Source: Halobacillus mangrovi
Lineage (GTDB): Bacteria > Bacillota > Bacilli > Bacillales > Halobacillaceae
Assembly (NCBI RefSeq): GCF_002097535.1
Contig: NZ_CP020772.1
Coordinates: 3,264,501 to 3,328,500 of the forward strand
Length of the DNA: 64,000 nucleotides
Direction of reading: 5' to 3'
Positions 49,417-58,618 of the stretch are shown here, piece after piece. The position numbers and the translations under genes are program-made. Under the pieces are notes generated by a model that made no database searches, was not told the DNA's origin, and saw only the letters and a program-made list of their open reading frames with translations. Position 1 is the stretch's first letter, and each line of letters opens with the position of its first letter.

Positions 49417-49535
49417 TGTGGTTGGGAAACGGCGAGACTCCTGCGGGAATGGAATGGCTGGCAAGACCCCACAGGTTGATAAACCGAGGAGGCTTGCCGC
49501 CATCCCCGCGGAAAGCAAAGCGTTTCACAGCCACA
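49417..49535. repeat. Intergenic palindromic repeat, family A copy 5 (inverted)
   Basis: The 119-bp element has terminal repeats TGTGGTTGGGAAACG and CGTTTCACAGCCACA, complementary at 13 of 15 positions. Its core cgagactcctgcgggaa and cgaggaggcttgccgcc is the complement of the core in copies 1, 2 and 4 and matches copy 3. Confidence 0.8.
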
Positions 49536-49629
49536 CTACCAATTATTAACATAAACGGGCTCAGTTATTTTGAAATCAAGTCTTCAACAACACTGCTATT
49601 ATATTGAATAAAGTATAAAACACAAAAAA

Positions 49630-49653
49630 CTCAGCCCATTTTAATGGACTGAG
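49630..49653 (-). terminator. Terminator of the 140-residue membrane-anchored protein gene
   Basis: An 11-bp stem with one G-U pair, followed on the minus strand by T6, directly adjoins the stop codon at 49654. Confidence 0.8.
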
Positions 49654-50076
49654 CTAATACTGGTTGATCAACTTTTCGAGATGCGCTGTCATTTTATGGA
49701 TATGACTATCGCCTTTTAACACTTTCCAATGATCTTCATATATGTACACTTCCAGCAAGGTCGAGCTGCTGTTTGATAACTTTAAAGCTCCCTCGATGTC
49801 ACTCGATATCTGTACAGTTTCTGCCTGAGGAGACTCCTTCAAAGCCTCAATCAAATTACGTATTTCTCTTTCTTCCTTAATTCGTATGGTCTTTCTAGAC
49901 TCATCCACATTAACATAGGTCATGGTCAAGGGACGTTCGTAGTCCAGCCAATCATACGGGGTCACGGCATCCTTGCTAAATACTACAGGATTAAAAAAGT
50001 AACGTTGATCTATGTAAATAATGGAACTCAACAGAATCAGACCTATCCCAAGAATGTAAATCAATTTTTTCCCCAT
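49654..50076 (-). CDS. Membrane-anchored protein of unknown function
   Basis: The 140-residue protein has one N-terminal membrane segment (KLIYILGIGLILLSSIIYI) and an extracytoplasmic domain of about 110 residues with no motif I know. The beta-rich pattern SSSTLLEVYIYEDHWKVLKG near the end suggests a small folded domain. The start is the ATG at 50076 behind GAGG; the in-frame ATG at 50103 has no good site. Confidence 0.65.
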   Translation of the reverse strand: MGKKLIYILGIGLILLSSIIYIDQRYFFNPVVFSKDAVTPYDWLDYERPLTMTYVNVDESRKTIRIKEEREIRNLIEALKESPQAETVQISSDIEGALKLSNSSSTLLEVYIYEDHWKVLKGDSHIHKMTAHLEKLINQY

Positions 50077-50299
50077 CTTCTCCACCTCATTAATCTCTTT
50101 CATTTCAACTGAAATAAGTATTAATTGAATGAATGATAGATAATATTTGCTTAAAAATTATAACAATCATTTATAAAATCCTTCTACATTACTATACGAA
50201 CGGAAAGTGGGAATAGTTTCATAATTATTAAAAAAATGTTTATATGACTTTTTCCAAGGATATGTTTTAAGAGAGAAGAATGAGGAAGGTGATTATGTT

Positions 50300-50800
50300 A
50301 TGAACGATACATTTGAGAGCTTTGTTTTTGAAGATGATGGATATTTCCCCAATCACCCTTATCTACCTGCATTAATTTATCGGAAGGTGTTAGAAGGAAA
50401 CGCTGAGGATTGTGAAAAATTGTTTCATGATCATCAGTGGTCTAATACGTGGGTCGGTGATGTGTTTCATTATCACCATTATCATAGCCGAACTCACGAA
50501 ACACTGGCTGTCCTGAATGGAGCAGCTACGCTTTCTCTTGGCGGTCCTAATGGAAAAGCCGTAGATGTAGAGAAAGGGGATCTTTTGATTCTTCCTGCTG
50601 GGGTAGGCCATAAAAATGAAGGTGCTACAGAGGATTTTCAAGTCATGGGCGCTTACCCATTCGGTGAATCGTTTGACTTGAAAACGGGAGAAAAACATGA
50701 GTATGAGCAAGCAAAAAAAGAGATTCCTGAAGCCTCTTTTCCAAAAGCCGATCCGGTCTTAGGAGAGAATGGGCCACTCATGGAAGTCTGGAACTCCTAG
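50300..50800 (+). CDS. Cupin-domain protein
   Basis: The 166-residue single cupin has the metal-binding His cluster in FHYHHYHSRTHETLAVLNG and the second motif GDLLILPAGVGHKNEG. Such proteins include dioxygenases, isomerases and sensors; nothing nearby tells the substrate. A terminator follows. It is monocistronic. Confidence 0.85.
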   Translation: MNDTFESFVFEDDGYFPNHPYLPALIYRKVLEGNAEDCEKLFHDHQWSNTWVGDVFHYHHYHSRTHETLAVLNGAATLSLGGPNGKAVDVEKGDLLILPAGVGHKNEGATEDFQVMGAYPFGESFDLKTGEKHEYEQAKKEIPEASFPKADPVLGENGPLMEVWNS

Positions 50801-50819
50801 CTTTCATAATTAAATCAAG

Positions 50820-50853
50820 CTGTCTGTACCGATTTAGGGACAGACAGTTTTTT
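50820..50853 (+). terminator. Terminator of the cupin gene
   Basis: An 8-bp stem (ctgtctgt and acagacag), extended by cc/gg inside, is followed by T6. Confidence 0.82.
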
Positions 50854-51277
50854 ATAAGCTTTTATAAAATCCTGTCGCACGACTATTAAATCCATAGTGC
50901 TTATAAATTTCATGGGTATCTCTTCTTTCTTTACGGTTTCCGCTATTCAACATGATCGTTTTTGCATTTCTGCTTTTTGCCCAAACTTCTGCTTTCTCCA
51001 TCAAGGATCTCCCTATTCCTCTTCCTTGTTTGCTTTCATCAACTACAAAAGAAATCACGCGTACATGAGGTTCGTCTGTATGGTAAGCAACACTATAAGT
51101 CATTCCAATCATTCCTGCACATACACCATGTTCTTCATAAACATAGGTCATATAATCATTTTTTGAAAGGATCCGTTTCATGCGATGAGACATCTCTTCT
51201 TCAGAGGAAGGATACCCGAGTGTATTCATTAGACTTGATAAATCCTTCGCATCTTTTAGCTTAGCTTCTCTGATCAT
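50852..51277 (-). CDS. GNAT family N-acetyltransferase
   Basis: The 141-residue protein has the acetyl-CoA motif ESKQGRGIGRSLMEKAEVWA, an N-terminal MIREAKLKDAKDLSSL typical of GNATs, and the ending HEIYKHYGFNSRATGFYKSL. The substrate is unknown. ATG 51277 follows GAGGAGG by 6 nt. Divergent from the cupin on the other side of a terminator. Confidence 0.9.
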   Translation of the reverse strand: MIREAKLKDAKDLSSLMNTLGYPSSEEEMSHRMKRILSKNDYMTYVYEEHGVCAGMIGMTYSVAYHTDEPHVRVISFVVDESKQGRGIGRSLMEKAEVWAKSRNAKTIMLNSGNRKERRDTHEIYKHYGFNSRATGFYKSL

Positions 51278-51293
51278 ATTCTTCCTCCTCAAA

Positions 51294-51327
51294 AAGAACT
51301 TGCAGGAGCGTCGCCCTGCAAGTTCTT
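51294..51327 (-). terminator. Terminator of the acyl-CoA synthetase gene
   Basis: A perfect 13-bp stem (aagaacttgcagg and complement) with an 8-nt loop; the minus strand continues with a T run. Confidence 0.85.
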
Positions 51328-51336
51328 GAAAGTTTT

Positions 51337-52911
51337 TTATTTAGTCGCTTTTTCTTGTTTACGGAGTTCAACTCTGCGAATCTTACCTGATGTTGTTTTA
51401 GGCAGTTCGGTAATGAATTCAATCTTTCTAGGATATTTATACGGAGCAGTCAGCTCTTTTACATGATTTTGCAATTCTTTTACAAGTTCTTCACTCTCTT
51501 GATAGCCTTGCTGAAGTACGATAAAAGCTTTGACGATATTTCCTCTGACTTCATCCGGGCTCGCTACTACGGCACATTCTTGGACCGCGGAGTGCTTAAC
51601 TAAAGCATCTTCAACCTCGAATGGACCGATGGTGTAGCCGGAACTGATGATAATATCATCACTTCTTCCCTCAAACCAGAAATAACCATCTTCATCTTTC
51701 GTTGCTTGATCTCCTGTGACATAATAATTTCCACGCTGGGCCATCTTCGTTCGTTCTGGATCTTTATAGTACTCTTTAAATAATGCTGGAGTGTCCAAGT
51801 GAACAGCGATATCTCCTACTTCTCCCGGTTCCACTGGAGCTCCCATCTCATCAATAATGTCTACTTGATTGCCCGGAGTTGGACGTCCCATTGAACCAGG
51901 ACGAACCTCCATATCTTTCATAATTCCGACGAGCAATGTATTTTCTGTTTGTCCATACCCGTCTCTAACTGTCACATTGAAGTGATTTCTGAAAGTGTCA
52001 ATGACTTCTCTGTTCAATGGTTCTCCTGCAGATACAGCACTATGAAGACCAGAAAGTTTGTATTCCTCCAGATTATCAACTTTGGCCATCAAACGATATT
52101 CCGTAGGTGTGCAGCAGAGCACATTTACATCGTGTTCGTCCATAAGACTCAAATATTTCTTAGGATCAAATTTACCTTGATAAACAAGACCTTTGGCACC
52201 TGTGCCTAATACCGATAGGAAAGGACTCCAAATCCACTTCTGCCAGCCCGGTCCTGCCGTAGCCCATACAGTGTCTCCATCCTGGATTGCGAGCCATTTA
52301 TCTGCCGCAGTTTTCAAGTGGGCGAAACCCCACCCGTGGGTATGGACGACCCCTTTTGGATTCCCTGTTGTTCCAGAAGTGTAGGATAAGAACGCCATGT
52401 CTTCTCTAGAAGTGTCCGCTAGCTCTAATCGATCATCATAGTCATCCATTAGTGCATCAAGGTCCTTCCAGCCTTCTTTAGCACCGCCTACGGAATAGGT
52501 TTGCAATCTTTCAAGCTCTTTAACCCCTTCAAACTGGTCCGTAAAAGGATGATAGCTTACTACTGCACTCACTTCACCATGGTTTATACGATACTGCAAA
52601 TCCTTTGTTCTCAGCATTTCAGAACTAGGGATGACGACTAAACCTGCTTTCAGCGCAGCAATATATACTTGATAAGCTTTAATTAGACGAGGGATCATGA
52701 CAAGCACTTTATCGCCTTTTTGAAGTCCGCTATCGAGGAAAGCGTTTCCAATTTTATTCGCTTCACTAATCAACTCATCATATGTAACTTCTGCTTGTTC
52801 ACCTGCTTCGTTCATCCATAACAAGGCTTTACGATTCCCATCTCCGATGTACTTTTCTACTTCAGACATCACATTATACTTTTCGGGAGCAATCAATTCT
52901 TCTCGATTCAT
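51337..52911 (-). CDS. AMP-forming acyl-CoA synthetase
   Basis: The 524-residue ANL-superfamily ligase activates a carboxylic acid to acyl-AMP and then acyl-CoA. The P-loop AFLSYTSGTTGNPKGVVHTH is complete. DGYGQTENTLLVG is the A5 motif, YVTGDQATKDEDGYFWFEGRSDDIII the A7-A8 region (in pieces), and PKTTSGKIRR contains the C-terminal catalytic Lys. The sequence looks like the acetate/medium-chain type used for fatty-acid or propionate activation. It is monocistronic. Confidence 0.92.
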   Translation of the reverse strand: MNREELIAPEKYNVMSEVEKYIGDGNRKALLWMNEAGEQAEVTYDELISEANKIGNAFLDSGLQKGDKVLVMIPRLIKAYQVYIAALKAGLVVIPSSEMLRTKDLQYRINHGEVSAVVSYHPFTDQFEGVKELERLQTYSVGGAKEGWKDLDALMDDYDDRLELADTSREDMAFLSYTSGTTGNPKGVVHTHGWGFAHLKTAADKWLAIQDGDTVWATAGPGWQKWIWSPFLSVLGTGAKGLVYQGKFDPKKYLSLMDEHDVNVLCCTPTEYRLMAKVDNLEEYKLSGLHSAVSAGEPLNREVIDTFRNHFNVTVRDGYGQTENTLLVGIMKDMEVRPGSMGRPTPGNQVDIIDEMGAPVEPGEVGDIAVHLDTPALFKEYYKDPERTKMAQRGNYYVTGDQATKDEDGYFWFEGRSDDIIISSGYTIGPFEVEDALVKHSAVQECAVVASPDEVRGNIVKAFIVLQQGYQESEELVKELQNHVKELTAPYKYPRKIEFITELPKTTSGKIRRVELRKQEKATK

Positions 52912-53031
52912 TATTATTCCTCCTCTTCAAATGAGCGACTGTTCAGTTTGTAGCAAACTAAGTATAACAAATTTTCTAAATAATTTAAATGTTTTTTGTT
53001 TCATAAGGGCAATACTATTGAATATTGTAAA

Positions 53032-53061
53032 TTGACAGATAATTTAAACATCATGTAAGAT
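53032..53061 (+). promoter_or_regulatory. Promoter of the 72-residue membrane protein gene
   Basis: TTGACA is followed after 18 nt by TAAGAT, about 33 nt before the ATG at 53092. The -10 matches at 4 of 6 positions. Confidence 0.5.
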
Positions 53062-53091
53062 GAAGAAAATAAACGTTTAGGAAGTGTTCGC

Positions 53092-53310
53092 ATGCTTAGA
53101 ACAAAAGCCTTACCTAACCTCCTATTGTCCGTCTCATTCCTGATTTTGCTTTTGTTCCTGTCGGTTTCACTTATTACTAGTAACTATAATTATTTCTTAG
53201 CGTCACTTGTTACTATTGGTCTAATCAATACTTCGATATGGTTCGACCCATTACCTTTCAAATATGCTCAGAGAAATAAGAAAAAAGCCATCAGAATCCG
53301 TAAATTCTGA
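53092..53310 (+). CDS. Small membrane protein, 72 residues
   Basis: The product has two hydrophobic segments (about residues 8-28 and 35-50) and a basic tail (QRNKKKAIRIRKF). An AGGAAG site is 7 nt before the ATG. Its last codons form the 5' arm of the terminator. I do not recognise a family. Confidence 0.6.
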   Translation: MLRTKALPNLLLSVSFLILLLFLSVSLITSNYNYFLASLVTIGLINTSIWFDPLPFKYAQRNKKKAIRIRKF

Positions 53311-53335
53311 TGGCTTTCTTCATTTTCTGTATAAT
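53286..53335. terminator. Bidirectional terminator overlapping the end of the 72-residue gene
   Basis: A 12-bp perfect stem (agccatcagaat at 53286-53297 and complement at 53324-53335 within the following bases) is flanked by A and T runs, serving convergent genes. Confidence 0.75.
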
Positions 53336-53369
53336 TTCATCCAAGGTTATACTGCCTATCCTAGGTAAA

Positions 53370-54218
53370 TTAAGCGAGTCGTTTAAAGTTTTGACCAAGG
53401 ATTTCGTTCATGGAATGCACAGTTATGAAGGCCCGACGGTCTACATCTGTCATATATCTTTTTAGACGAGTATAATCTTTGCGGTTCAGGATCGTTGTAA
53501 TGACTTCTTTATCTTCTTGATTGAATGCCCCTTTGGCATGATGGATAGTAGCTCCACGCCCCAATTGGTGAACAATAAAGTTTCGTACTTGTTCACTTTC
53601 CTGGCTGATGATAACAATCTCTTTATTGTTATCGAATTGCTGCAGTGTATAATCGATCACTAATCCGTTTAGGATGACACCAAAGAAGGCATACATACCA
53701 ACGGCCGGACCGAAAATGAAGATGGAAGATACAGCAATGGCAATGTCAGAGAATAAGACACCTTTTCCTACATCCACAGAAAAATATTTATGAAGAATCA
53801 TTGCAATAATATCTGTTCCGCCTGTAGAGGCTCCCTGATGAAAGACAATGGCCATACCGGAGGCTGCGATGATTTGACCGATGATCAGCTGAATAAGAAT
53901 GTCATTACTCAAAGCCTCTTGCATGGGAAAATAGGCTTCAAGCCCCCAAACCATAAAGGATAATGCAAAACTTGCATAAATCGTTTTAGCACCAAATTGG
54001 AACCCTAAAAAGATAATACCGACGACAAACAAGATAATGTTCAATATAAGCATGATCAACCCTAAGGATAGATCAGGAAGTACTCTATTCATAACAATGG
54101 AAAGACCGCTGACTCCACCAGTAGCTAAATCGTTAGGAGATAGGAAGAAATGAACATTTACTGCCACCGCCAGAGCTCCGATATTCATTAGTAGAAATGA
54201 CCATAATTTCTTAAGCAT
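53370..54218 (-). CDS. YitT family membrane protein (DUF161 plus DUF2179)
   Basis: The 282-residue protein has five or six membrane helices of the YitT type (LATGGVSGLSIVM and HQGASTGGTDIIAMIL are the two repeated glycine motifs). A C-terminal cytoplasmic DUF2179 domain follows (about residues 205-275, with GRGATIHHAKGAFNQEDKEV). Function is unknown. ATG 54218 follows AAGGAGG by 7 nt. A Spo0A-box-like TGTCGAA is at 54255-54261. Confidence 0.88.
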   Translation of the reverse strand: MLKKLWSFLLMNIGALAVAVNVHFFLSPNDLATGGVSGLSIVMNRVLPDLSLGLIMLILNIILFVVGIIFLGFQFGAKTIYASFALSFMVWGLEAYFPMQEALSNDILIQLIIGQIIAASGMAIVFHQGASTGGTDIIAMILHKYFSVDVGKGVLFSDIAIAVSSIFIFGPAVGMYAFFGVILNGLVIDYTLQQFDNNKEIVIISQESEQVRNFIVHQLGRGATIHHAKGAFNQEDKEVITTILNRKDYTRLKRYMTDVDRRAFITVHSMNEILGQNFKRLA

Positions 54219-54540
54219 CAGAAAAACCTCCTTCATTCAAAAATTGCAAGATTTTGTCGAACAAATTTTTAGTACAATCGGGATTATAGAGCCCTTATAA
54301 CCGTTTGTAAACAGGTTTGCACATAAAAAAACAATTTATTTTATGTAAGCGATTGAAGCCTCAATTTTCACAAAAATAGAAAGATTTATAGATGGCAGGT
54401 GGCCGTTTAATAGTTAAATTTTTCACAAAATATATTAAACTCTGTTAGAAATTTGTCGATAGAAAGAACATACCGTCAAATTTTCTCCTCTATAAAATCG
54501 TTAGCTGTACATAGGTGAAAAGAAATAGGACCACAAAAAA
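54219..54540. other. Non-coding AT-rich region upstream of the YitT gene
   Basis: About 320 nt with no credible ORF. It holds a TGTCGAA (Spo0A-box-like) at 54255-54261 and a weak cre-like TGTAAGCGATTGAA, both too degenerate or common to call with certainty. The histidine kinase terminator follows. Confidence 0.4.
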
Positions 54541-54556
54541 AAGAGCCCCTGCTCTT
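54541..54556 (-). terminator. Terminator of the histidine kinase gene
   Basis: A short aagagc/gctctt stem with a 4-nt loop is followed on the minus strand by a run of T, 30 nt after the stop codon. Confidence 0.7.
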
Positions 54557-54587
54557 AATCAGTGACTCAAAAATTGAAAGGTTTATT

Positions 54588-56471
54588 TTAAGGCTGGCGA
54601 GGTAATTTGACCGTGACTGTAGTCCCTTCACCTTTTTTACTTTTATAGGAAATTGTACCGTTCAAGTCAGCGACGATTTTCTTCGTTACCATAACGCCTA
54701 AACCGGTTCCTTTTTCTTTTGTGGTAAAGAATGGCTCACCAATCTTAGCAAGTTCTTGAGCTGTTAAACCAGGACCATTATCACTAACGGAAAGCGTTAG
54801 CTCATTTCTTAGAACTTCCGAATGTACCATGACTTCTCCGCCATCGTCCACCGCATCAATCGCGTTTTTCACTAGATTGATCAGAATCTGATTCAAACGT
54901 TTAGGTTCTGTTAGAATCGTCTCTTCCAAATGCATTTTCTCACTTCTGAGAAAAACGTTTTTGTCTTGTGCTTCTGGCTCCAGCAGTCTCAGCACATAAG
55001 ACAGAACCTCATCCGCTTCAACCTCTTCCATTTGTATGGATGACTTAGGTTTTGAAAGCATCATAAAATCCTGAACGATAGCTTCTATACGGTTAACTTC
55101 ATCTAAAATAATCTCCTGATAATTATCTCTTAATTCAGGGTTGGCCGCACCGATCTGTAAGAATCCTTTAATAGCGGTTAATGGATTTTTAATCTCGTGC
55201 GCAATACCGGCTGACATTTGTGTAATAGTGGAAAGCTGCTGTGATTTTTCTTTAAGCTTATTCATTTCCCTGCATTCGGTAATGTCTTCATGAATGCCCA
55301 GGACATATAATGTTCCAGCATTTTCCACAGGAAATCCTCTCGTTCGTATCCACTTCTGTTCCCCTTGAACCGTCTTAATGCGGTACTCAACCTGATGACG
55401 TTGTGTCTTCATCAAGGAGAGAGAGACTTTCACTTTTTCCAAGTCCTCCTCGTGGACGACCTGATCGAGGGAGTTCGGGTTTGAAAGAGCATCTCTTCTA
55501 GAAACTCCGAACATATTTTGAAAAGAGGGACTGATGTAATGAAACTCCTCAAATTGCGGATCTGCAATCCAAAAAACATCTTTGATATTGTTAGCAAGGA
55601 TGGCAAAACGCTCTTCGGAATCTTTAAGGGCTTGAAGGTGTTTTTTGTATTGAGTCACGTCCTGGAGAAATACGGTGACTCCTAAGTCTGTTGGATAAAC
55701 CGTCACATGGACAACACATCTCGTTTCCTTGATAAACCCTTCGAATTCAACGGTTTCCTTATTTTCCATGGCTCTAAGATAGTTTTGAAAGAAATTATAG
55801 TATTCATCAATCGGGAAAATATCCCATAAACGTTGGTTACTTGCATATTCAAAATCGATACCTGTTACCTTTTCCATCATTGCGTTCGCATAGGTGATTT
55901 CCCATTCTTGATTGATAATAGCTAACCCATGCGGAAACTTGTCTATAATGTCTGACATACGTTGCCTGAGCTGAGAGTCCTGCGATGCTCTAAGTTGCGC
56001 ACTTCCCTCATCAAGGATCGGCCTGCGAAAAGAATACGAATGTGTTTGTCCTGTTTTATCGATAATGTTTGCATAGCTGCTACTTTTGCTAGCGTTGGGA
56101 TTAGTAAACGATTCTTCTAGAGGCTTGAGTGAAAAGGCGATTTGTCCATTTGTCAGATGTACCAATTTACAGTGATACTTCCGGGAGTTATTCTGGTCCG
56201 TCAACTGAACAGATGTCTCGCGTAACCCTTCAGTCAAAAGGCGATGTAAAACTTGCTGCAGCCCACTCTGTGCTGTAGAGTTGAATGCTTGAATCCACGC
56301 TGCAAATGACAAATCATCGTCATCAATGTGAAGAGTGTTTTGCATTTCCTGATTCAGCGTAACTCTTTGCATACGCAAATCCAGTAAACATGCTGGAGTC
56401 CCATTCATACTTAGAACATCTAAGATTTCCCCGCTATGAACTTGGTCAGAATACCTCTCTCTTATCACCAA
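54588..56471 (-). CDS. PAS-domain sensor histidine kinase
   Basis: The 627-residue soluble kinase has no membrane segment. Domains in order: a PAS-like N-terminal region (about 12-130), PAS (about 190-290, GLAIINQEWEITYANAMMEK), PAS plus PAC (about 300-410, YISPSFQNMFGVSRRD, GIHEDITECREM), HisKA with the phospho-acceptor His in AHEIKNPLTAIKGFLQI, and HATPase with NLVKNAIDAV, DNGPGL and GTGLGVMVTKKI. This is the layout of the cytosolic sporulation-type kinases (KinA/KinE), but no response regulator is next to it, so phosphorylation of Spo0F is only a possibility. TTG start with AGAGG before it. Confidence 0.88.
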   Translation of the reverse strand: MVIRERYSDQVHSGEILDVLSMNGTPACLLDLRMQRVTLNQEMQNTLHIDDDDLSFAAWIQAFNSTAQSGLQQVLHRLLTEGLRETSVQLTDQNNSRKYHCKLVHLTNGQIAFSLKPLEESFTNPNASKSSSYANIIDKTGQTHSYSFRRPILDEGSAQLRASQDSQLRQRMSDIIDKFPHGLAIINQEWEITYANAMMEKVTGIDFEYASNQRLWDIFPIDEYYNFFQNYLRAMENKETVEFEGFIKETRCVVHVTVYPTDLGVTVFLQDVTQYKKHLQALKDSEERFAILANNIKDVFWIADPQFEEFHYISPSFQNMFGVSRRDALSNPNSLDQVVHEEDLEKVKVSLSLMKTQRHQVEYRIKTVQGEQKWIRTRGFPVENAGTLYVLGIHEDITECREMNKLKEKSQQLSTITQMSAGIAHEIKNPLTAIKGFLQIGAANPELRDNYQEIILDEVNRIEAIVQDFMMLSKPKSSIQMEEVEADEVLSYVLRLLEPEAQDKNVFLRSEKMHLEETILTEPKRLNQILINLVKNAIDAVDDGGEVMVHSEVLRNELTLSVSDNGPGLTAQELAKIGEPFFTTKEKGTGLGVMVTKKIVADLNGTISYKSKKGEGTTVTVKLPRQP

Positions 56472-56637
56472 TATTATGACCTCTTTCCTTTACCGTTCAA
56501 TATTTTCCAGTATGTGTTTTATTATAACGTAATAATGGCTAATTTTGAATATTTTCAAACAATTTATTGGTAAAATTATTATTTATTCATTTTTACATCC
56601 TACGAGTTCATTATAAATAATATGACACTTTCTTCCC

Positions 56638-57507
56638 TTAACCTTCTATACTTCGCCAAAGTGTTAAAGAAGCATAGCTCCTGTAAGGGCTCCATTCCTG
56701 GCTCCAATTCGTCATTTGATCCATATCAGGCTTATTATCTAACTGAAAATAGAACTTCAAAGCATTTTGTATACCAATGTCTGCTTTTGGCAATAAATCA
56801 TCTCGGCCTAATCCGAACATCAGCCAATTTTCTGCTGTCCATGGACCGATGCCGCGTATTTTTGTTAACTGTTTCATCACTTCTTCATCAGGCTGCTTTG
56901 CTAAGTCTTCCAAGTTCAATTCACCATCAACAATCTTTCGTGATGTATCCACTACATATTCTGCCTTTCGTTGGCTGAATTGAAGTTCCCTTAAAGATTC
57001 ATATGGAATTTCTGCCACTTGACTTGCTGTGGGGTAAAACCAAACACCATTTTTTTGCGTACCAAATTGATGAACAAACCTTGTACTCAGCGTGTGAGCA
57101 AATTTCATGTTCAGCTGCTGGTGAATGATCACTTTCATTAGACAATCGAACAAGTGAAAGTCTTTGACTATAGGCGTACCTGGATGAGCAAGAAACAGTT
57201 GTTCTAAATTGGTTTCAAGAAAATGCTCGTGAACTTTAACTAAATCTTTGTCCCACTGAAAAAGACTTTCAATGTGATGAAGCAGCTGAGGTTTAGACTC
57301 AATACTATCTCCTATGACTTCAAAAGAAGGATTCGATATTGTGCCGTGACCTTGAACGCGAACGACATGCTGTTCACTTTCCAGCTTCACAGGGACGTCC
57401 ACCCACCGCTCCTTTCGATCTAAATGGCTCAATGGATCAAATTGCCACCGCAAAAGTGTATAATCAAAATCATAAAAACTATTTGCTTTATAAGTTTCTC
57501 TCCACAA
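56638..57507 (-). CDS. DNA-3-methyladenine glycosylase, AlkA/YfjP-like
   Basis: The 289-residue protein belongs to the HhH-GPD superfamily of base excision repair glycosylases. The N-terminal part (about 1-115) is the AlkA_N-like beta domain. The helix-hairpin-helix LTKIRGIGPWTAENWLMFGLG is followed by DLLPKADIGIQ, whose Asp is the catalytic residue. It removes alkylated purines from DNA. A TTG start is supported by GGGAGG 9 nt before it. Confidence 0.88.
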   Translation of the reverse strand: MWRETYKANSFYDFDYTLLRWQFDPLSHLDRKERWVDVPVKLESEQHVVRVQGHGTISNPSFEVIGDSIESKPQLLHHIESLFQWDKDLVKVHEHFLETNLEQLFLAHPGTPIVKDFHLFDCLMKVIIHQQLNMKFAHTLSTRFVHQFGTQKNGVWFYPTASQVAEIPYESLRELQFSQRKAEYVVDTSRKIVDGELNLEDLAKQPDEEVMKQLTKIRGIGPWTAENWLMFGLGRDDLLPKADIGIQNALKFYFQLDNKPDMDQMTNWSQEWSPYRSYASLTLWRSIEG

Positions 57508-57718
57508 ACCAAAAATCCTCCCTCTGACGACTACTTCTTTGTGGTTTATATTTAATCATTTTTTCGAATAATTATAAAACCTTATACTTTCCTATTTATG
57601 AGGTTTTCCGTAATTAATTTTCATTAAACACGTTAACCCTTATAAAATAAGTTTACATTCTTTTCACCATTCGCTAAATGAGCTGTGTTTTCCTTCTTAA
57701 ATCGACAAATTTCTAATT

Positions 57719-57748
57719 AAAAAAACCGCTTTTGGAAGCGGTTTTTTT
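57719..57748 (-). terminator. Terminator of the polysaccharide deacetylase gene
   Basis: An 8-10 bp stem (aaaccgctt and complement) with A and T runs on both sides of the hairpin, adjoining the stop codon. Confidence 0.85.
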
Positions 57749-57750
57749 AA

Positions 57751-58533
57751 TTAGAGACTCCATATTGGATAGGGGAGAAGTTTTTTTACCATTAAATCAT
57801 TCAGGCTTCCAAAATGATAGCCTCTTTTTCTTAGCTCATCAATCAATTGATCTAAAGCCTCTGCGTTGTCCTGTGAAACCGAATGAAGAAGAATAACTGC
57901 TCCAGGATGGACTTGATCAATTACACTGCGGTAGGCATATTCCCAGCCCTTTTGATTGTTGGTCTCCCAGTCCTTAAATGCAACCGACCAAAAAGCATGG
58001 GTATACCCGAACTCTTTCGCCCATTTTAATGTCTGCTCGTTGAATGTTCCTCGTGGAGGACGGACAAAGGTCATCGTTTCTTGACCCGTTATTTTCTTAA
58101 CCGAATTGTGAACGCGATCTAATTCTTTTTTCATTTTTTGTTTTGAAACTTGTGTGAAATCAGGATGGCTCCAAGAATGATTTCCAATTACGTGTCCTTC
58201 ATCTACCATTCGCTTTAGTAAGTCAGGAGCACTTTCAATATAATGTCCGGTGACAAAAAAAGTCGCGGGAACATTTTTTTCCTTTAAGACATCAAGCACC
58301 TGCCCAGTGTATCCTTGTTCATACCCATTATCAAATGTTAAATAAACGACTTTATCACCTGAGTCATCTACATAAAAACCGTCCTGTTTTTCTAACATTG
58401 GTCCATATCGCCCGACATCAGGAGTGTCTCCGTTATTGCTCTTCTTATAGCCCCATCCTTCTGCATGCATTACTGTAGGTGATATCACGCTTAGCAAAGC
58501 CATGATAATGAAGACGATCATTGCTTTTTTCAT
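57751..58533 (-). CDS. Polysaccharide deacetylase, PdaA-like
   Basis: The 260-residue protein has a signal peptide (about residues 1-25, ending MHAEG). A NodB-homology domain follows: VYLTFDNGYEQGY carries the catalytic Asp and metal Asp, and GNHSWSHPDF has the two metal His residues. RPPRGTFNEQTLKWA and the LHSV end motif complete the signature. The TFDNGYE and Gly-Trp start (GWGYKKSNNG) match PdaA, the enzyme that deacetylates MurNAc in spore cortex for delta-lactam formation. The same kind of gene can also act on wall polymers. Confidence 0.87.
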   Translation of the reverse strand: MKKAMIVFIIMALLSVISPTVMHAEGWGYKKSNNGDTPDVGRYGPMLEKQDGFYVDDSGDKVVYLTFDNGYEQGYTGQVLDVLKEKNVPATFFVTGHYIESAPDLLKRMVDEGHVIGNHSWSHPDFTQVSKQKMKKELDRVHNSVKKITGQETMTFVRPPRGTFNEQTLKWAKEFGYTHAFWSVAFKDWETNNQKGWEYAYRSVIDQVHPGAVILLHSVSQDNAEALDQLIDELRKRGYHFGSLNDLMVKKLLPYPIWSL

Positions 58534-58589
58534 TTGTACCACTCACTTTTTTCTTAGTATGCGTGAAGGTGAAGATAATATAAAAAAGA

Positions 58590-58614
58590 GCAAGTGGGAA
58601 AATTCCCCACTTGC
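58590..58614 (-). terminator. Terminator of the Na+/H+ antiporter gene
   Basis: A 10-bp stem (gcaagtggg with cccacttgc) is followed on the minus strand by CTCTTTTTTA. Confidence 0.83.
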
Positions 58615-58618
58615 CTGA

